From Leptospira ainazelensis (GTDB lineage Bacteria > Spirochaetota > Leptospiria > Leptospirales > Leptospiraceae), in contig NZ_JAFFPT010000019.1 in NCBI RefSeq assembly GCF_016918785.1, forward strand, positions 57,639-121,638: DNA of 64,000 bases, given 5' to 3'. Positions 27,885 through 40,177 of this stretch are shown in pieces. The first letter of the stretch is position 1, and each line of letters begins with the position of its first letter. The notes beneath the pieces are model-generated. The model had not been told where the DNA came from and ran no database searches. It was given only the letters and a program-made list of their open reading frames with translations. A program made the position numbers and the translations under genes.

Positions 27885-27914
27885 AAAAAACCCCGCTTTT
27901 AAGGGCGGGGTTCG
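27885..27914 (-). terminator. Intrinsic terminator of lipL21
   Basis: CCCCGC (27891-27896) and GCGGGG (27905-27910) form a GC-rich stem. Read leftward it is followed by six T, the classic layout. It starts about 30 bases past the lipL21 stop. Confidence 0.92.
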
Positions 27915-27940
27915 TTAAACGGATAATCCGGAAAATCAGA

Positions 27941-28527
<587 letters not shown>

Positions 28528-28603
28528 AGAAAAAATCTAATACTTCGCCGAGTTTATGCAACACATTTTTTAATAGGTTGCTTTGAAAGATCGATTTCCC
28601 TAA

Positions 28604-30196
28604 ATGAATATGAGAAAGAGATTTGCGTCGCACTATTTGTTTATGTTACGAAATTTATTATTTTTTTTAATTTTCCTGGCTCATCCGTTGCTCTCCACGA
28701 GTATAATGTTCCTTCCCGGAAAGGTCGACGGTAACTTACCGAATTCTTTTCAAAGAATCAGCGACAGATCGCAAGAAATTTCCAAATTTGGCGCTTTTTA
28801 CGCAAACCTACTCTTAAGGGCCAAAGTAGACACATCTGAAAGAATTCAGGAAAAGGAAATTTATGAAAAATTTCGAAGCGCACATTTTGGAAAGGAAGAC
28901 TTTCTAAAAATTTGCTCAGAGTTTTCCGTCGATGTTTTAGTCCGTGACGAACTGAGTTTTCAGAATCAAATTTTTCTTGATCGCGCCGTTTATAATTGTA
29001 CACAAAAGCAGTTGGATGAGATTCATCTTTCGGAAAAATCCGATCTTTTCGCTCTGATGCGTTCTATAACGGAGAAATCGTTTCCTTGGATTCCTTCTAA
29101 AAAAAGACAGATAACTCAGTCCTATTTAAAGAAATCTTCGAAAGAACTGATTTTCGTTATCGACCTCTCTCCTTCTTTTCAAAGAGAGCGAGAGGAATGG
29201 GTTCAATTTGTAAAGAATGCTTCTTGGGAAGCCATGACTAGAATCCGGGTTGCAACGTTTTCGGAAGGAAAGACTACAATTCTTGCCAAAGCGGAATCTC
29301 TAGCGGAGCTTAGAACACAAATTTCCGGCTTAAGGTCCAGTGGAAAGTCCTCTTTGGAGGATTTATCCGCCGCATTGATTCATGTAAAAAGAAGTCTACT
29401 TCAATCCGGAACAAAACCACAAACGTTTCAAGACATAATCGTTCTTACTAATGCGAAGGGCAAAATTCCCAACCCGACTTTATCTTCAATTCTTCAGGAT
29501 TTGCAATCGAATGGATATGGAATTCGGTTTTTTACAGCTCCCTATTTTTCGATATCTCAGTCCCAGTTTTATAAAGGAATTCTTCAGAAAGGTAATTTTT
29601 ATGAGATTACCTATTCTCGGAAAGTGAGTACAGCGAAGGATTCGAAAACGTTGGTCTTTCGAGGAAGACAAATTTATTTTACCTATTCCGAGTTTTCGCC
29701 CGGGCAATCGGGTTCCGAATCTTCTTTGAACAAGGTTTCTTATTCCGGAAAGTATACCGAATCGGAATCGATCAATCCCCTCAATTTTACTGAAATTTAT
29801 GCGGAACTAACGGGCGATTCGATTTTAGCCTCGGAACCCATAAAAGACAATTTGAGTTTTTTACTTTCCACGGTTCTTTTAAAAGACGAGTTCAAATCGA
29901 CCGGCCCTGAAATTTTGGTTAAGTCGGGTGAGAAGGCGTTTTGGGTCTCTTTACCGACGGGAATCAAAGTCCCTGAAACCGAAGAACAAATCAGTTATCA
30001 GACGACTTATGTTCCATCCGATGGATCGGTAGACGGAGTGAGTAATATTGCGGGTCTTACCGAAGTTTATAAAGGGAATCCGCCTCAAATCCTGGAATGT
30101 ACACCCATCCAAGTAAGAAATTATTTTCAGAATACCAACAAAAGTTCTTTCGATTGTATCGTCCGAGGTCGAGTTCTACAGGTCAAAGGATTATAA
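28604..30196 (+). CDS. Exported VWA-domain protein
   Basis: A 530-residue protein with an N-terminal hydrophobic segment (about residues 12-32), probably a signal peptide or anchor. About residues 172-340 resemble a von Willebrand A domain: ELIFVIDLSPSF holds the DxSxS MIDAS motif, followed by the alternating strand/helix pattern (MTRIRVATFS, DIIVLTNAKGK). The ends are unlike any family I know. VWA domains usually bind protein partners through a metal ion, so a surface or periplasmic interaction role is inferred. It is followed 22 bases later by the AAA+-like gene. Confidence 0.7.
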   Translation: MNMRKRFASHYLFMLRNLLFFLIFLAHPLLSTSIMFLPGKVDGNLPNSFQRISDRSQEISKFGAFYANLLLRAKVDTSERIQEKEIYEKFRSAHFGKEDFLKICSEFSVDVLVRDELSFQNQIFLDRAVYNCTQKQLDEIHLSEKSDLFALMRSITEKSFPWIPSKKRQITQSYLKKSSKELIFVIDLSPSFQREREEWVQFVKNASWEAMTRIRVATFSEGKTTILAKAESLAELRTQISGLRSSGKSSLEDLSAALIHVKRSLLQSGTKPQTFQDIIVLTNAKGKIPNPTLSSILQDLQSNGYGIRFFTAPYFSISQSQFYKGILQKGNFYEITYSRKVSTAKDSKTLVFRGRQIYFTYSEFSPGQSGSESSLNKVSYSGKYTESESINPLNFTEIYAELTGDSILASEPIKDNLSFLLSTVLLKDEFKSTGPEILVKSGEKAFWVSLPTGIKVPETEEQISYQTTYVPSDGSVDGVSNIAGLTEVYKGNPPQILECTPIQVRNYFQNTNKSSFDCIVRGRVLQVKGL

Positions 30197-31053
30197 ACTT
30201 TTCTAAAGGGATCCTCATTTGAATTCCGACGAACATATTTTTATCAGCAACGCCTCGAACTCGGTTAAAATATTAGATCGCCTCAAATCTTTTTCCCAAA
30301 ATCGAATGCCTCTTTTTGTCACCGGCGGACCCGGAACCGGGAAAACTTTTATTTCTCAGTTGATTGCAAAACTTTCGGGAAAAGAACCTGCGGTCCGAAT
30401 TTTGGACTCCGAAAATCTTGAAAACGAATCCGCGCTTACAAAAGCCCTTACAGAAGATTCTAACATTTATTTTGTATTTAAGAATTTTCCGAAATTTCCA
30501 AAAGAAGCTCAAGCCTATTTGTTGAAACGGCTTCGCGAAAATCAAACGGATTCAAGATTCATTTTTTTGTCAGGTAAAGAATGGAAGCAGAAATTGGAGA
30601 CCGGAGATATATTAGAATCCTTGTATTTAGAAATTTCAAATTACAGATTGGATCTTCCCGACCTCAGAGAAAGAAAAGAGGATATTCCGCTCTTAATCAG
30701 ACATTTCCTCGAAATCCTTTCCGAAAAATATAAAAGAAAAGAAACCCGATTGAGTGAAAAACTCTATCACCTGCTCTTGAATTACGATTTTCCAGGGAAT
30801 ATCAGACAGCTAAGAAATCTTTTGGAGAGTATGATTTCTTTATTCCCGGTTCGAATCCTCGACACAAAACATCTTCCGCCGCAGATGTTCGAAACCTCTT
30901 ATATTTATAAAGAATTTATAGAAGTCAGAACGGGGATTCCACTCAGAGATTATGAAAGAGAAATCATAAAGAAAAATTTGATCCTTGTGAACGGAAATCG
31001 AGAGAAGGCAGCAAAAATTTTAGGAATTTCCGAAAGAACGATTTATAGAAAAA

Positions 31054-32142
<1,089 letters not shown>

Positions 32143-32228
32143 TGTTTTCAGGGAAGAATCCGTTTCGTTTCCGAAAAAATCGGAACATTTAACTTAAGCT
32201 AGGGAATCGATTCTCCGAAGAATAGAAT

Positions 32229-32434
<206 letters not shown>

Positions 32435-32444
<10 letters not shown>

Positions 32445-32998
32445 TTTCCCTTCAGATACTTTTCCCATAATCTGTGGTATTGAAAAAACATTCGGATTGG
32501 AAAACCGACAATGTTTGTATAAGATCCTTCATATTCTTTGACCGGACCGTTTGTATCCTGAATTCCGTAACTCCCGGCCTTATCAAACGGAGAATAAATT
32601 TTCACGTATTCGCGAATTTGATCTCGATTCCAGTCTTGAAAGGTTACTTTGGAAGAATCAAAGGCAAATTGTTCTAAACCGCGATCGTAGATTCCTAAAC
32701 CCGAATAGACGATATGAGTTGTTCCCGATAAACTTTCCAAAATTTCAACGGCCTCTTGAAAATCGGCAGGTTTTTGAAGAATTCTATGATTGTAAACGAC
32801 GATCGTATCGCAAGAAACGAGCAATTCGGATGCGGACTTTGTTCCGAGTTTGGAAAGTGTGATCCTTTTGAGATATTCTAAGGGGCTTTCCCTTGGAAAG
32901 GAACTTTCGTCGACGTCTTCCGGTTCGACTCGAAAATCCAGATCCAACGATTCCAAAACCTGTTTTCTGCGCGGAGATCTGGATCTAAGGACGATCAT
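32435..32998 (-). CDS. maf: Maf family nucleotide pyrophosphatase
   Basis: A 187-residue protein starting at ATG 32998 ([18 protein letters not shown]). The SxSPRR start, [11 protein letters not shown], the [10 protein letters not shown] motif and GFPIRMFF are the Maf signature. These enzymes hydrolyse non-canonical or modified nucleoside triphosphates and can affect cell division. A longer frame begins at 33073, but its extra 25 residues do not match the family. The SRSPRR start lacks the usual ASxSPRR alanine, which is a small deviation. Confidence 0.9.
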
Positions 32999-33049
32999 AG
33001 GTCCACAGTTTGAGAAAAGCCTTGCTTTGCACCCGTTTTCCGGTCGATA

Positions 33050-33949
33050 TTGGTATGGATGAAAGAGAATCAAAAATCATCTAATCTTTGTCTCCGTGCT
33101 TTTTTTAGTCTCCTCATTCTCGCTTCGATCGGTTCGATTTTCTCCCAAGAAAAAAATAACGATCCAAAGGATTCGAATGAAAATACAAAGATCAGCTCCG
33201 AGAAAGAATTGATTGAGACCGGAAAGTTAGAATCCGTTCGCAAAAAAGCCTTTCTTGCTCTAAAAGGGATCCGAACTTCTCTTTTGAATTTTGGAAAAAA
33301 ACAGGATCTGGATAAGATTACTTCGGACTATGGACAGGCGGAAACTTCTTATCTCAGAGCGGAATATACTACGGCTACGAAGGGATTTGAAAACGTTTAT
33401 AAAGCGCTTGTTCCTCTGGAAGAAGTTTTAAGAAGAGATTACGAGGCTAAAGCGATTCAACTCGGGCAAGAATTGGCGCCGACGATCGTAGCGATTCGTT
33501 TGGACCAGAAAAATAGAAATCGAAACATTCTTCCCGTTTTAGAAAAATACTATGTTCGTTCAGGCGAAACTGCAAAGGCTTCCGTAAGTGAATTGGAAAA
33601 AGGAGAACGCACATCCGCTTTGTATTTTCAAAAACAGGCCTTGATTTCCCTTTATCAGATCAAAATTCTTCTTGGAAAAGGCGAAGATTCTTCAATTTCA
33701 CTTTCGGATCGGATTTCAAAAAATAGAATTTTAGAAACCGACTATTTAAAACCCGAAGATTTGATCTATTGGGACGACGCAGAAGATAAACTGCACGCCG
33801 ACTCTGAGGAGGAAAGAAAAAAGGATCGAATTCGAACTTTAAGATCCTATGAGTGGAAACTCGGAATTTCATCCGGTAAACTTCAAAAAGAAAACGAATC
33901 CAAAAATCAGCTTCCCGCTTCTGAAAAACAAAACAGTACAAAACCATAA
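33050..33949 (+). CDS. Exported helical protein, unknown function
   Basis: A 299-residue protein with a signal peptide ([22 protein letters not shown]) that starts at ATG 33050 or, more likely, ATG 33059 (MKENQKSS). The mature part is charged and helical, with a central region (about 60-215) that resembles a TPR-like helical bundle but lacks a clear consensus. The last 60 residues are very polar. The family is not recognised. It lies 18 bases upstream of a small lipoprotein gene and may share its operon with the SDR and YciO-like genes. Confidence 0.65.
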   Translation: MVWMKENQKSSNLCLRAFFSLLILASIGSIFSQEKNNDPKDSNENTKISSEKELIETGKLESVRKKAFLALKGIRTSLLNFGKKQDLDKITSDYGQAETSYLRAEYTTATKGFENVYKALVPLEEVLRRDYEAKAIQLGQELAPTIVAIRLDQKNRNRNILPVLEKYYVRSGETAKASVSELEKGERTSALYFQKQALISLYQIKILLGKGEDSSISLSDRISKNRILETDYLKPEDLIYWDDAEDKLHADSEEERKKDRIRTLRSYEWKLGISSGKLQKENESKNQLPASEKQNSTKP

Positions 33950-33967
33950 TATTCTAAACTTATTCTC

Positions 33968-34456
33968 ATGAACTCAGCCTATTTAAAAAAAATACTTTCG
34001 ATTTTTCTCATGCTTGTTTTGTTTCCATCGTGCAGAAGGGGAAGTTTTGACCGCGTGAAAGAGCAGAGTTTTCAATATCTTTGTAAAGAATACTTGCTTT
34101 TCTGCGACAAAATCGTCACTAAAATCGATATGTTTGACTGCGATCCTTTGCACAATACGTATGAAAGCGACGGAGCGCACTATATCAATCGAGAAGTTCT
34201 GGTTGACGACTTGACGATCGAAAAAGATGAAAGACGTGTCGAAATTTTTGATCCATATTCTGATAAAAAACCTAAAAAAGAAAAAACTCGAGATACAAGT
34301 TCGGACTTTGGAAAGAATATCAGAATCGATTCCCGAAAACTCATTCGCACTTTTGATACGGAACGTGGAAAACGTCCGGAAGGCGCGACCGACGAAGAAT
34401 CGATAGAAAACATACGACCTTGTTATCCGGTGAAACCAAAATACAATCAGGAGTAA
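33968..34456 (+). CDS. Small putative lipoprotein, unknown function
   Basis: A 162-residue protein with the signal KKILSIFLMLVLFPSC (lipobox LFPSC, Cys22). A Cys-rich segment follows (YLCKEYLLFCDKI, MFDCDPLHN), and the rest is highly charged. Cysteines could form disulfides in the periplasm. The family is not recognised. It is preceded by the exported protein at 33050-33949 and followed 6 bases later by the SDR gene. Confidence 0.65.
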   Translation: MNSAYLKKILSIFLMLVLFPSCRRGSFDRVKEQSFQYLCKEYLLFCDKIVTKIDMFDCDPLHNTYESDGAHYINREVLVDDLTIEKDERRVEIFDPYSDKKPKKEKTRDTSSDFGKNIRIDSRKLIRTFDTERGKRPEGATDEESIENIRPCYPVKPKYNQE

Positions 34457-34462
34457 ATACAA

Positions 34463-35206
34463 TTGAGCGATCTATTCAATTTAAAAAATAAAACGGTTCT
34501 TGTTACGGGATCCACTCGAGGAATCGGAAAACATTTTGCGCAAGGATTTAAGGACGCGGGCGCCATCGTTTTCGGCACGGGTTCTTCGGAAGAATCCGTA
34601 AAAAAATTCGAAGGCACAGGTATCAAAGGATTCGCTGCGGACATTCGTCAACCGGAAGCGATGACTTCTATTATCGAATCCATCGCAAAGGAACACGGTA
34701 AACTTGACGTTTTGGTCAACAACGCCGGAATCGCAGCAAACAAACCGGCCGCTTTTTTAAAAGAGGACGAAATCGAATCGATCATCCAGACGAATTTTAC
34801 AGGGGTTTTTAGAACCTGCGCTTCGTATTACAAAATTCATAAAAAGAAAGGCGGAAATATCGTCAACGTCGCTTCCATTCTTGGAATGAGAGGAACAAAG
34901 TTTGCTTCCGTTTATTCGGGAACCAAGGGCGCTGTTATCAACATGACCAGAGCTCTAGCTGTGGAATGGATCGGATCCGGCTATCGTGTCAACGCAATTT
35001 GCCCGGGCTTTATCGATACCGATATGACCGAGATGATCAAAGAAAAACCAGAAGTAATGGAACAGATGGTGAAAGCGATTCCGATGGGAAGAATGGGAAA
35101 GCCCGAAGACTTGGTCGGAGCGGCGATTTATCTCGCGAGTGATGCTTCCGCCTATGTCACAGGGCAGACCATCGTTGTGGATGGAGGAATTACGGCAGGA
35201 CTCTGA
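34463..35206 (+). CDS. Short-chain dehydrogenase/reductase (FabG-like)
   Basis: A 247-residue NAD(P)-dependent reductase starting at TTG 34463 after AGGAG. The cofactor motif TGSTRGIGKH, the NNAGIA motif and the catalytic Ser (NVASILG), Tyr and Lys (YSGTKGAVINM) are intact. It resembles 3-oxoacyl-ACP reductase FabG but also other SDRs, so the substrate is not certain. The fatty-acid pathway is not adjacent. It is followed 18 bases later by a YciO-like gene. Confidence 0.9.
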   Translation: MSDLFNLKNKTVLVTGSTRGIGKHFAQGFKDAGAIVFGTGSSEESVKKFEGTGIKGFAADIRQPEAMTSIIESIAKEHGKLDVLVNNAGIAANKPAAFLKEDEIESIIQTNFTGVFRTCASYYKIHKKKGGNIVNVASILGMRGTKFASVYSGTKGAVINMTRALAVEWIGSGYRVNAICPGFIDTDMTEMIKEKPEVMEQMVKAIPMGRMGKPEDLVGAAIYLASDASAYVTGQTIVVDGGITAGL

Positions 35207-35224
35207 AAAAGAGTCTAATCTTTG

Positions 35225-35833
35225 ATGATCGTTTCTCTTCACCCAATCAATCCGGAAAAAAGAAAACTCCAACAGATTTCAGACAATCTGTTGGAGGGAA
35301 AGGTCTACATATTTCCAACCGATACGGTCTATGCGCTTGTAGCGGATTCCCAATCGAAATCCGGCGTGGAAAAATTATACGAACTGAAGAATATTCCGAA
35401 AAACCAACCTCTTTCTCTTCTTTGTTCGAGTATTTCCGTGGCCTCGAATTATATCGAGTATCTTCCGAATGAAGCATTTCGGCTGATGAAAAAACTTACT
35501 CCAGGACCGTTTACTTTTATCATTCGGGCAAATAAACATCTGCCTCGGGTTTCCTTTTCCAATCAGAAAGAAAAACAAATCGGAATTAGAATTCCGGACG
35601 CAATCTACTTGCAAGAACTGATGAAGATTCATCCGAATCCGCTCACGTCAACTTCGGTCTTTGCAAACGACGAGTTTATCATCGAAGTAGAATCTTTAGA
35701 AGAAATCTACGGATCTCGGGTTGAAGGAATCGTAGACGGCGGGATCGTTAACGTAGAACTTTCCACGATTTTGGACGTTACCGGAGATGAACTTATCATC
35801 CAAAGGGAAGGAAAAGGTTCCGACCTCTTATAA
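35225..35833 (+). CDS. YciO/TsaC-family protein (L-threonylcarbamoyladenylate synthase fold)
   Basis: A 202-residue protein (start at ATG 35225, with a TTG one codon upstream). The SUA5/YrdC-fold signature GKVYIFPTDTVYALVADSQS is followed by LKNIPKNQPLSLLCSS, LTPGPFTFII and GIRIPD. The start HPINPEKRKL and the absence of the classic KR lysine pair in the substrate loop resemble YciO more than TsaC. Its activity in tRNA t6A synthesis is therefore doubtful; two other t6A proteins (TsaE and TsaB) are encoded elsewhere in this window. Confidence 0.82.
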   Translation: MIVSLHPINPEKRKLQQISDNLLEGKVYIFPTDTVYALVADSQSKSGVEKLYELKNIPKNQPLSLLCSSISVASNYIEYLPNEAFRLMKKLTPGPFTFIIRANKHLPRVSFSNQKEKQIGIRIPDAIYLQELMKIHPNPLTSTSVFANDEFIIEVESLEEIYGSRVEGIVDGGIVNVELSTILDVTGDELIIQREGKGSDLL

Positions 35834-35872
35834 TCCTCTCTGAAGTTCTTGATCGTGTAGAATCTTCTCAAA

Positions 35873-35902
35873 TTTTTTCGTATCTTTCTCTATACGAAAA
35901 AA
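35873..35902. terminator. AT-rich 11-bp stem-loop
   Basis: TTTTTTCGTAT (35873-35883) and its complement ATACGAAAAAA (35892-35902) form a perfect stem with an 8-nt loop, about 40 bases after the YciO-like stop. T-runs lie on both strands; it may end transcription either way. No T-run follows on the right. Confidence 0.45.
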
Positions 35903-35967
35903 TCATCCATCTGGATAGGATTTCGCTTTAAATTATAGTAAATATTTTATCAACTAGCTTTCGATAT

Positions 35968-37653
35968 ATGCGATTCGGTGTTTTATTCATTTTTATAAAC
36001 GTTTTCTTTTTGTCATCTTGTGCATTGAAGTCGATGGAGAATCTTTGCGATGCAAGCAGTTCTTTATTCTATAAACAGCTAATCGTAAGCTATTTCGTAA
36101 ATGGAGGTGATGCAAATTCTTGCGGAGTAAGTTTTGGAGTGGCGCAACCCCGTCTTCTGAGCGTCGGTCCAAGAGGACTGCTAAATTCCGGTTTTATTTC
36201 AGGAGATTTTGATTCTTCCATTACCGGAGTGGAGGTTTCTTTAGATTCGGGTTCGTTTATCAACGCGCAAATATCCGGAAACCAATGGAAATTTCAACTT
36301 CCTGCGGCGGCAGTTCCATCCACGATTCCGCAATCCGGAATTTGGAAAGAATGGAGTTTGCATTCGATCACCATTCGATCCGTTACTTCCAGTGGACGGA
36401 GATCAGTTCCTTTCACGGTCACTCTACAAAAAGGATTGAATAAGGATATCAATGGAGACGGTTATCCCGATGCCTTAATTGGTTCTCAAAATTCAGCCCG
36501 CGCGCGAGCTTATCTTTCGTTGGGACAAGAAAGGGGTTTGGACGGAACTTCTATAACGACGATTAACGGAGCGGCCGGTTTTGGATATTCCGTAGTTCTA
36601 AGTGATATCGACGGCGATGGTTATGCGGACGCGACTATTTCCAATACCACCGCTAACTTTGCCGTTTATCTTTCTTTAGGTGCAGTCGGGGGACTTTCAA
36701 GCACCGCACTGACTCCGACTACGGTCGGAACCGGAATTCTAAATCTTGCAGCCGGTGATATCAATGCCGATGGATTTTCGGATATCATCGTCGGATCTCC
36801 TTACGACGCGGGAAACAACGGGACTGTTTATTTTTTTACCTCCAATGCCGCCCTTGGTCAAGGAGTCAGTTACGTTCAACAGATGAATAATCCGGGTCTT
36901 GCCGGAAGTACCCAGTTTTACGGTTATTCGATTGCTCTCGGAGATATCAATGGGGATCAGAAATCGGATGTACTGATAGGTGCGGTCGGTTCCGGTCAAA
37001 ATGGAGCGTTGTTTGTACATCTTTCTCAGGGGACTTTGCTCGCAGCACAGTCTCAAGTATTTACGGGTTCCGTAGCCAATACTTGGTTTGCAAATTCTGC
37101 GGCGACAGCCGACGTAAATCGAGACGGTCTTGCCGATTTGGTTCTAGGGGCCTATCAAGAATCGGCCTCTGCGGGGAGAACTTATCTGTATCTTTCGAAC
37201 TCCGGACTTCTTACCACCGTTACCAATAGCCCTGTAATCGGATTTCTAGGTTCTCAATCCGGAACTTCCGTTGCCTCCGGAGATATCAACGGAGATGGAT
37301 TTCTTGATATTCTTACCGGCGGTTATTCGTACACGAGCGCCTTTCCCGCTCAGGGATGCGCTCAGACATTCTTGTTTGATGGGAATCTTTTCGGACTTGC
37401 GTCCATTTACTTGAACTTTTTAACTCAGGACATAAACCAAGGAAACATGGGCAACGTGATCAGCGCCGGAGATATCAACGGAGACGGCTTCACGGATTTT
37501 CTTGTCGGAGCTCCAAACTCTATCGGAGGCGGGGCGTTTGTGGGGAAAGCCTATCTCTATCTCTCCGCAGGGGCATCGGGGTACACTTCAGCTCCGCAAA
37601 TATTCAGCGATCCTGATGCCACGGGCGCTTTTGGAAGTTCAGTGGATTTGTGA
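35968..37653 (+). CDS. FG-GAP repeat lipoprotein (beta-propeller)
   Basis: A 561-residue exported protein with signal FIFINVFFLSSC (lipobox, Cys18). At least seven calcium-binding FG-GAP/VCBS motifs follow: DINGDGYPDALIG, DIDGDGYADATIS, DINADGFSDIIVG, DINGDQKSDVLIG, DVNRDGLADLVLG, DINGDGFLDILTG and DINGDGFTDFLVG. Spacing is about 55-75 residues, which predicts a seven-blade propeller like integrin alpha heads. Such proteins bind partners or carbohydrates at the surface. Codons look like its neighbours. The stop lies one base from the convergent stop of the Spx-like gene. Confidence 0.85.
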   Translation: MRFGVLFIFINVFFLSSCALKSMENLCDASSSLFYKQLIVSYFVNGGDANSCGVSFGVAQPRLLSVGPRGLLNSGFISGDFDSSITGVEVSLDSGSFINAQISGNQWKFQLPAAAVPSTIPQSGIWKEWSLHSITIRSVTSSGRRSVPFTVTLQKGLNKDINGDGYPDALIGSQNSARARAYLSLGQERGLDGTSITTINGAAGFGYSVVLSDIDGDGYADATISNTTANFAVYLSLGAVGGLSSTALTPTTVGTGILNLAAGDINADGFSDIIVGSPYDAGNNGTVYFFTSNAALGQGVSYVQQMNNPGLAGSTQFYGYSIALGDINGDQKSDVLIGAVGSGQNGALFVHLSQGTLLAAQSQVFTGSVANTWFANSAATADVNRDGLADLVLGAYQESASAGRTYLYLSNSGLLTTVTNSPVIGFLGSQSGTSVASGDINGDGFLDILTGGYSYTSAFPAQGCAQTFLFDGNLFGLASIYLNFLTQDINQGNMGNVISAGDINGDGFTDFLVGAPNSIGGGAFVGKAYLYLSAGASGYTSAPQIFSDPDATGAFGSSVDL

Positions 37654-38010
37654 TTAACGGATCTGCTTTTTCCATTCTTCTTCCTTAAAACCGACAAAAC
37701 CGAAACCTTCGCCTAGGACAAATGGGCGTTTTACTAAATTTCCGTTTTTAGAAAGAAGATCCAGCTGTTCTTCGAGAGGCATAGCGGCTAACTTATCTTT
37801 CAAACCCAATTCTTTATAATCACCGCCGGAAGTGTTGAAGAGTTTTTTGGAATCGTTTCCGAGGTATTTTAACATCGTTTTGAGTTCCGCTTTTTTCGGA
37901 GGAGTCTCTCGAATCGGAAGGACTTCCAATTCTACTTTTTTGCCGGAGAGATATTTAAGAGCGTTACGGCAAGTGTTGCAGTTTTTATATTCATAGACCT
38001 TGAGTTTCAC
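37654..38010 (-). CDS. Spx/ArsC/YffB-like protein
   Basis: A 118-residue thioredoxin-fold protein with CNTC near the start (Cys11, Cys14), then KVELEVLPIRETPPKKAEL and LVKRPFVLGEG, the ArsC-family pattern. Length suits YffB/ArsC-like proteins or Spx; the Arg residues of true arsenate reductase cannot be confirmed. It is a single gene leftward, with its stop abutting the FG-GAP gene. Redox or arsenate function is inferred from the family only. Confidence 0.85.
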   Translation of the reverse strand: MKLKVYEYKNCNTCRNALKYLSGKKVELEVLPIRETPPKKAELKTMLKYLGNDSKKLFNTSGGDYKELGLKDKLAAMPLEEQLDLLSKNGNLVKRPFVLGEGFGFVGFKEEEWKKQIR

Positions 38011-38191
38011 TGGAATTCTCCTGTTCCGATTGTTTTTGCATCTTGGGAAAGGTCAAGTTTTCTGAGAACAGACTTCAGCAAAAGGGAGAATCCGGTCTTT
38101 CCGTTGAAACAAAATTCTTCCCCGATCCTAAAAATCTTTTCGTTGAAAAGGCCTGTTTTAACCGATAGAATTCATACAGGTAGACTCGGAA

Positions 38192-39205
<1,014 letters not shown>

Positions 39206-39270
39206 TTTAATTTTCCATTTAGTAAAGAAATTTCCTTCGCAGGTTTTTGTTTTCGTCAAAATCTGGTAAC

Positions 39271-39675
39271 ATGATCCGGATTCTAAAGCACTTTATAATC
39301 TACTTATCTTTACCCTTTTTTCTTTTTTGTGGCGATAACTCCAATTCCAACGTTCTGGACTTAACAAAAGCAGAATGGAAAGCGATCCAGGGAAAACATC
39401 TGGATCTAAAATCCGAAAAACAAAATCGTTCGGTCTTCAATTCTCAATCTATAAAGAAGGATAAGGAGAAAGAATCTCTTGCTCCTGCCGAATGGAAGGA
39501 GATGACTTCATTCCCGATCGGGAAGTTTTTGCAAGCATCGAGTATTTTTAAACAATTGTATCGGGAAGAACCAAGGGATAATCTTTCTAAGATATATCTA
39601 AAACGATGCAGACTTTATTCGATAAAACCGCCCGAACTTCATTGGGACGGTATCTTTCGTTATCAGACAAAGTAA
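39271..39675 (+). CDS. Small putative lipoprotein, unknown function
   Basis: A 134-residue protein. ATG 39271 (MIRILKHFIIYLSLPFFLFC) gives a short spirochaetal signal with Cys20 lipidated; an ATG at 39247 would spoil the signal and is less likely. The rest is charged and has two WK motifs (AEWKAIQ, AEWKEM). It may be a small helical repeat. The family is not recognised. It lies 65 bases after fliG and 10 before the next gene, so the three genes to 41390 may form an operon. Confidence 0.55.
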   Translation: MIRILKHFIIYLSLPFFLFCGDNSNSNVLDLTKAEWKAIQGKHLDLKSEKQNRSVFNSQSIKKDKEKESLAPAEWKEMTSFPIGKFLQASSIFKQLYREEPRDNLSKIYLKRCRLYSIKPPELHWDGIFRYQTK

Positions 39676-39685
39676 GAATCCGAAA

Positions 39686-40177
39686 ATGAAACGGTTTTTG
39701 TTATTAACGCTTTTATTCTTTTCCTTTTCTATCCTTTCTTCGGATCTTCCTGAATTTCAGATCAAGGATCAGAATGATCTTAAACTCAGTTCGAAAAGTT
39801 TAAAAGGAAAAACTTCCATATTCTTAGGATGCGGATTTTCAGATATCGTTCTGTGTAGAAAACACGGACGTAAGATCTATTGGAGAATGCAAAATTTCAT
39901 CGATGAGTCCAAAGACAAAGTAGAATTTGTCGCGTTTATCGATTTACGAAACGCTCCCGAAGCCGTTTATTCCTATATTCATGAGAATCATTCTAAAAAT
40001 TACGAATCTGTTTTTTTAGACAAAACGGGAATTTTATCTTCCGGCATAAAACCTAATTTTTCCTGGTTAAGAATTTTTTCCGGGAACAAGAAGTTGATCT
40101 ATGAATCTTACTATCAAACGGTAGACGATAACACGGTGGATAAATTGTATGAGATCATTCGAAAGCAAAGAAAGTAA
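39686..40177 (+). CDS. Exported protein, possibly thioredoxin-like fold
   Basis: A 163-residue protein with signal FLLLTLLFFSFSILSS. After it comes LPEFQIKDQNDLKL and LKGKTSIFLGCG, a layout reminiscent of thioredoxin-fold or peroxiredoxin-like proteins, with Cys residues in GCGFSDIVLC. The CxxC active-site spacing is absent (seven residues between the cysteines), so reductase activity is doubtful. Fold is inferred, family not recognised. Its end overlaps the next gene by 29 bases in another frame. Confidence 0.5.
   Translation: MKRFLLLTLLFFSFSILSSDLPEFQIKDQNDLKLSSKSLKGKTSIFLGCGFSDIVLCRKHGRKIYWRMQNFIDESKDKVEFVAFIDLRNAPEAVYSYIHENHSKNYESVFLDKTGILSSGIKPNFSWLRIFSGNKKLIYESYYQTVDDNTVDKLYEIIRKQRK

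Noticed and set aside
38143..38168. Sigma-28-like promoter before fliG (ACCGATAG with TTGAAA upstream)
   Set aside because: The -10 element has some similarity, but the -35 and spacing do not fit the flagellar consensus.
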